Assembly: GCA_021442965.1 (NCBI GenBank)
Contig: JABUUX010000263.1
Location: forward strand, 1 to 10,440
DNA: 10,440 bases
DNA from: Treponema sp.
GTDB lineage: Bacteria; Spirochaetota; Spirochaetia; Treponematales; Treponemataceae
Reading direction: 5' to 3'
Shown: positions 7,173 through 10,440 of the stretch, piece after piece
How the letters are laid out: each line of letters opens with the position of its first letter
Numbering within the stretch: position 1 is the stretch's first letter
Notes under the pieces: generated by a model
Database searches by the model: none
What the model saw: the letters and a program-made list of their open reading frames with translations, nothing else
Told to the model about the DNA's origin: nothing
Program-made: the position numbers and the translations under genes

Positions 7173-9536
7173 TTATAATCCAAATAATGTACATACAATG
7201 TAACTCAAAAACGACATTATCCATGCAATTGCGGTCTGCCCAAAAATCATATATAGCGACCATTTGAATCCAAGTTCACGCTTTACCGCGGCAATGGCTG
7301 CTGCACACTGAGTGTACAAAAGACAGAACACAAGAAGTGAAACTGCACTTCTGACAGGAAGTAATTCAGAAATTCCCGTTGAACCTAATAGAACGGTTAG
7401 AGTAGAAACAACACTTTCTTTTGCTACAAAGCCTGTAATGAGGGATGTGGAAATTCGCCAGTCCGCAAATCCCAAAGGCTTAAAAATTGGAGAAATCCAT
7501 CCGGCAATCATAGCCAAAATGCTGTCTTTGGAATCTTGAACAATTGAAAAGTGAATATCGAATGTTTGAAGAAACCACACAATTACAGAAGCCAGGAAAA
7601 TTATAGTAAAGGCTTTTTGCAAAAAGTCCCTGGCTTTTTCCCAAAGCAACTGTACAGTTGTTTTTAATCCTGGTAAACGATAATTTGGAAGTTCCATAAC
7701 AAAAGGAACAGCATCTCCTTTGAAGAAAGTTTTACGGTAAAAAAGTGCGGCCAGAATTCCTGTCAGAATACCTCCAAAGTACAGACCTGTCATTACAAGT
7801 CCTGCAAAGTGTGGAAAAAGAGCGCTGCAAAAAAAAGCGTAGACAGGAAGTTTTGCCGAACAGCTCATAAATGGAGTAAGCAGGATTGTCATTTTTCGGT
7901 CGCGTTCTGAAGGCAGTGTACGGCTGGACATTATTCCCGGAACTGAACAGCCAAACCCAATGAGCAGAGGAACAATACTTCGACCTGAAAGGCCAAGTTT
8001 TCTTAATAGTTTATCCATAATAAAAGCGATGCGAGCCATGTATCCTGTGTCTTCCAAAAGTGAAAGAAAGAAGAACAGTGTGATTATTACAGGAAGAAAA
8101 GAAAGAACACTTCCAATGCCATTAAAGATTCCGTCTATAACAAGAGAATGTATTACAGGATTAATATTCAGTTTTGTAAGTCCAGCATCTGTTAGTGCAG
8201 TAAGTTTATCAATTCCCATTTCCATTAGATTCTGAAGAACTTTACCGATTACGTTAAACGTAAGGAAAAAAATAGCTCCCATAATCAGAATGAAAAAAGG
8301 AATGGCTGTATATTTCCCGGTAAGAAGTTTATCGATGTTTCGGGTACGGATATGCTCTTTACTTTCTTTCGGTTTTACAACAGTACGGCGTACAACTTTT
8401 TTAATAAAGTTATAACGCATGTCTGCAATGGCGGCTGCACGGTCAAGACCACGTTCCTGTTCCATCTGAATGATTATATGTTCAATCATTTCTTTTTCAT
8501 TTTGATCCAGCCCCAGAATATTCAACATCTCATTATCCTGTTCAATAATTTTTGTTGCTGCAAAGCGGACTGGAATATTGTGTTCTTCGGCATGATCGTG
8601 AATCAAATGGATAATTCCGTGTAATGCTCTGTGAACAGCACCTCCGTTATCTGAAGGATCGCAGTAGTCCGGTCTTCCCGGGCGTTCCTGAAATTTAGCA
8701 ACGTGAAGTGCGTGATTTAACAGTTCATCAACACCTTCATTTTTACTTGCTGTAATTGGGATGACAGGAATTCCAAGTTCACTTTCCAGTTCATTTATAA
8801 GGATTGTGCCACCGTTATTGTGAACTTCATCCATCATATTCAGAGCCAGAACCATAGGTACATCAAGTGTCATAAGCTGCATTGTAAGGTAAAGATTTCG
8901 CTCAATGTTTGTTGCGTCAATAATGTTAATAATTCCAAGAGGTTTTTCTTCCAGAATGAATTTTCTGGTTACAATTTCTTCATTCGTATAAGGAGAAAGA
9001 GAATAAATCCCGGGAAGGTCTGTTATTTCTGTTTGCGGATTATTTCTAATTTGCCCGCTTTTTTTATCAACGGTTACTCCCGGAAAATTTCCTACATGCT
9101 GATGGGAGCCTGTAAGCTGATTAAAAAGTGTTGTCTTGCCGCAGTTCTGGTTTCCTACCAGGGCAAAGGTTAGAATTGTTCCATCCGGTACCGGCTTTTC
9201 ATCTGCTTTTACATGAAACTTTCCGCCTTCGCCAAGGCCTGGATGTTCATGTTTATGTCTGTGAGATTTTTTTATCAGAACTTCTCCACATTCCGAACAT
9301 ACTTCTTCTTCTGAAAGTGCATTTATAATAATCTGTTCTGCATCTGCCAGCCTTAGGGTAAGCGAATAATCCTGTACTTTAACTTCAACAGGGTCTCCCA
9401 TAGGAGCATGTTTTACCATACTGATTTTTTCATGTGGGATTAGTCCCATATCTAAAAAATGCTGACGAAGTTCACCGCTTCCGCCAACAGCTTCTATAGT
9501 GCCGGTTTTTCCTATAGGAAGATCTTTTAGAGTCAT
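7173..9536 (-). CDS. feoB: FeoA-FeoB fusion ferrous iron transporter
   Basis: Inner-membrane GTP-dependent Fe(II) importer, 787 residues. Residues 1-74 are a FeoA (SH3-like) domain. A linker (75-118) carries C80-x2-C83 and a His-rich stretch (H92, H94, H96, H98). The FeoB G-domain follows with G1 GNQNCGKTT (128-136), G2 region NFPGVT (150-155), G3 DLPG (173-176), G4 NMMD (233-236) and G5 TASK (262-265). The membrane domain (about 410-787) contains both gate motifs, GFGCSVPGIMSSRTL (527-541) and PFMSCSAKLPVYAFF (555-569), and the later GFVAKESVVSTL (702-713). All signatures are intact, so it should be functional. FeoA is fused here rather than encoded separately, and I see no feoC. The ATG (9534-9536) has a GGAG ribosome site 6 nt upstream. 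It is convergent with the SH3 lipoprotein gene. A promoter and palindromes lie upstream at 9555-9604; iron-dependent repression is likely but inferred. Confidence 0.97.
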   Translation of the reverse strand: MTLKDLPIGKTGTIEAVGGSGELRQHFLDMGLIPHEKISMVKHAPMGDPVEVKVQDYSLTLRLADAEQIIINALSEEEVCSECGEVLIKKSHRHKHEHPGLGEGGKFHVKADEKPVPDGTILTFALVGNQNCGKTTLFNQLTGSHQHVGNFPGVTVDKKSGQIRNNPQTEITDLPGIYSLSPYTNEEIVTRKFILEEKPLGIINIIDATNIERNLYLTMQLMTLDVPMVLALNMMDEVHNNGGTILINELESELGIPVIPITASKNEGVDELLNHALHVAKFQERPGRPDYCDPSDNGGAVHRALHGIIHLIHDHAEEHNIPVRFAATKIIEQDNEMLNILGLDQNEKEMIEHIIIQMEQERGLDRAAAIADMRYNFIKKVVRRTVVKPKESKEHIRTRNIDKLLTGKYTAIPFFILIMGAIFFLTFNVIGKVLQNLMEMGIDKLTALTDAGLTKLNINPVIHSLVIDGIFNGIGSVLSFLPVIITLFFFLSLLEDTGYMARIAFIMDKLLRKLGLSGRSIVPLLIGFGCSVPGIMSSRTLPSERDRKMTILLTPFMSCSAKLPVYAFFCSALFPHFAGLVMTGLYFGGILTGILAALFYRKTFFKGDAVPFVMELPNYRLPGLKTTVQLLWEKARDFLQKAFTIIFLASVIVWFLQTFDIHFSIVQDSKDSILAMIAGWISPIFKPLGFADWRISTSLITGFVAKESVVSTLTVLLGSTGISELLPVRSAVSLLVFCLLYTQCAAAIAAVKRELGFKWSLYMIFGQTAIAWIMSFLSYIVCTLFGL

Positions 9537-9542
9537 TTTAGT

Positions 9543-9546
9543 CTCC
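9543..9546 (-). promoter_or_regulatory. feoAB ribosome binding site
   Basis: The complement of 9543-9546 reads GGAG, 6 nt before the ATG at 9534-9536. It supports initiation at the FeoA domain rather than at any internal start. Confidence 0.8.
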
Positions 9547-9554
9547 GAAAAGTG

Positions 9555-9572
9555 TTAGTTAAATCTAACTAA
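9555..9572. promoter_or_regulatory. 18-bp palindrome at the feoAB transcription start, probable metal-regulator operator
   Basis: TTAGTTAAATCTAACTAA consists of perfect 7-bp arms (9555-9561 and 9566-9572) around AATC. It covers the predicted start of feoAB transcription and touches the -10 element, a position suited to repression. The outer TTAG...CTAA and inner TTA...TAA resemble the DtxR/IdeR-type consensus (TTAGGTTAG-CTAACCTAA) more than a Fur box. Treponemes are known to carry a DtxR-family regulator, TroR. The regulator itself is not in this window, so the assignment is inference. Confidence 0.6.
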
Positions 9573-9600
9573 GTATATACTTCCTGTTGATTTTTGTAAA
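9572..9600 (-). promoter_or_regulatory. feoAB promoter
   Basis: On the minus strand TTTACA (complement of 9595-9600) and TATACT (complement of 9572-9577) are spaced by exactly 17 nt. This is a near-consensus housekeeping promoter. Transcription would begin near 9565, giving a leader of about 29 nt. Confidence 0.7.
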
Positions 9601-9604
9601 TCAA
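9587..9604. promoter_or_regulatory. Second 18-bp palindrome over the -35 region
   Basis: TTGATTTTTGTAAATCAA has perfect 7-bp arms (9587-9593 and 9598-9604) around TTGT. It covers the feoAB -35 element and also the candidate -35 element of the divergent permease gene. Its centre is 32 bp from that of the palindrome at 9555-9572, about three helical turns. No known regulator consensus was recognised for it. Confidence 0.5.
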
Positions 9605-9621
9605 TAAAAACAAAATATAAA
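9594..9621 (+). promoter_or_regulatory. Candidate divergent promoter for the sugar permease gene
   Basis: TTGTAA (9594-9599) and TATAAA (9616-9621) are spaced by 16 nt on the plus strand. The -35 hexamer overlaps that of feoAB on the other strand. The region is AT-rich, so this is a moderate call. Confidence 0.4.
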
Positions 9622-9652
9622 CTAAATTCTCAGGTTGTGGTAAAATGAATAT

Positions 9653-10440
9653 ATGCTTGATAGTAATAATCCAAAAGGATGGCTGTATTTAATTCCGGCT
9701 TTTCTTTTTATGGCTGTTTTTATGATTTATCCTCTTTTAGATGTTTTTGTTTATTCGTTTGAGGAAGGATATAATTTTGCCAGTCAGTCTTTCTTTGGAA
9801 CAGGATTATACAATTACAAATATGTTCTTCATGATCCGTATTTTCTTAAAGCTGTAAAAAATACTTTTATTCTGGTAGCAATAACGGTTCCGGTTTCTAC
9901 GGCACTTTCACTTTTAATTTCAATGGCACTTAGTTCTATTCCAAAATTGAAGGAAGCATTTCAGACTGTTTTCTTTTTACCTTATGTAACAAATACTCTG
10001 GCAGTAGGACTGGTTTTTATGATTCTTTTTAAAAAAACTGCATATAGCGATGGTCTTGTAAATCTGCTTATTCAAGTGTTTGGTGGGAAAGGGGTAGATT
10101 TTATAGACGGACCTTATTGGGCAAAAATGTTTGTGCTTTGTTTTTATACAGTTTGGATTGTAATGCCTTTTAAAATTCTGATTCTTACATCTGCTTTGGC
10201 TAGTGTGAATCCTCAGTATTATCAGGCGGCAAGAGTAGATGGAACAAGTCGTGTAAGAATTTTTTTCCGCATCACACTTCCAATGATTTCTCCAACTGTT
10301 TCTTATCTGGTGATAACAGGTTTTATTGGTGCTTTTAAAGCATATTCAGATGCGGTGGCATTATTTGGTACAAATTTGAACGCTGCAGAAATGAACACAA
10401 TTGTTGGTTATATTTACGATATGCTTTACGGAAATTCAGG
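9653..10440 (+). CDS. Sugar ABC transporter permease, MalF/UgpA type, 5' portion
   Basis: Inner-membrane permease of a CUT1-class importer (family MalF/UgpA/LacF). The frame is open from ATG 9653 to the window end, giving 262 residues; the family is usually around 290-300, so most of the protein is here. The first membrane segment (about 10-35, WLYLIPAFLFMAVFMIYPLLDVFVYS) is the typical opening of these permeases. The GLYNYKYVL and KNTFILVA segments (51-77) also fit. The EAA loop that docks on the ATPase is clear at 189-210 (YYQAARVDGTSR to FFRITLP, with the conserved G197 and the closing LP). The ribosome site is weak: only GTGG at 9637-9640, 12 nt upstream. It is likely the first gene of an operon with a second permease (UgpE/MalG type) and possibly a binding protein beyond the window. 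It could be energised by the MsmK-type ATPase encoded at 5221. Confidence 0.9.
   Translation, partial: MLDSNNPKGWLYLIPAFLFMAVFMIYPLLDVFVYSFEEGYNFASQSFFGTGLYNYKYVLHDPYFLKAVKNTFILVAITVPVSTALSLLISMALSSIPKLKEAFQTVFFLPYVTNTLAVGLVFMILFKKTAYSDGLVNLLIQVFGGKGVDFIDGPYWAKMFVLCFYTVWIVMPFKILILTSALASVNPQYYQAARVDGTSRVRIFFRITLPMISPTVSYLVITGFIGAFKAYSDAVALFGTNLNAAEMNTIVGYIYDMLYGNS

Noticed and set aside
7157..7173. ACTGT/ACAGT hairpin between the convergent SH3 lipoprotein and feoAB genes as a terminator
   Set aside because: The stem is only 5 bp, AT-rich and not followed by a T run on either strand. It may be chance; I see no convincing terminator in this short gap.
7312..9328. Plus-strand open frames opposite feoAB
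   Set aside because: They lie wholly within the well-supported feoAB coding region on the other strand, lack recognisable domains or ribosome sites, and read like antisense shadows.
9645..9652. ATG at 9645 as the permease start
   Set aside because: It is in a different frame from the permease; the permease frame begins at ATG 9653.

Overview
The window looks like the chromosome of a low-GC host-associated spirochaete, most likely Treponema or a close relative. This is an inference from protein character: Lys/Asn/Glu-rich coding, a loose lipobox (FYS-C), a FeoA-FeoB fusion, and a poly-G tract inside a surface-lipoprotein gene. No RNA gene or other lineage marker confirms it. I see no tRNA, rRNA, CRISPR array, insertion sequence, integrase or phage gene, so this is ordinary chromosome with some accessory-type surface genes.

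Layout. (1) Bases 1-161, minus: the first 53 codons of htpG (Hsp90). (2) Bases 162-280: divergent intergenic region with a candidate promoter for the plus-strand genes. (3) Bases 281-5211, plus: two tandem, clearly paralogous CotH-kinase-family secreted proteins. The first is a lipoprotein with an extra InlB-type (Listeria-Bacteroides) repeat and a run of ten G early in its coding sequence. The second is a Sec-exported protein without a lipobox. A strong intrinsic terminator and a fresh promoter separate them. (4) Bases 5221-7141, plus: an MsmK/UgpC-type sugar ABC ATPase and a lipoprotein with two SH3-like domains, both tightly packed behind the second CotH gene (gaps of 9 and 1 nt), so probably one operon. 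(5) Bases 7173-9536, minus: a complete FeoA-FeoB fusion ferrous iron transporter, convergent with that operon. (6) Bases 9537-9652: a compact divergent regulatory region with two 7-4-7 palindromes placed over the promoter elements. (7) Bases 9653-10440, plus: the 5' part of a MalF/UgpA-type sugar ABC permease that runs off the window.

How they may work together. The ATPase and the permease belong to the same CUT1-type sugar importer class and could form one transporter although feoAB separates them; this is inference. The CotH proteins are predicted extracytoplasmic kinase-like proteins. CotH domains are established kinases in Bacillus spore coats, but nothing here suggests sporulation, so their substrate is unknown. 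The best leads are the poly-G tract as a possible phase-variation switch for the first CotH lipoprotein, and the paired palindromes between feoAB and the sugar permease gene.
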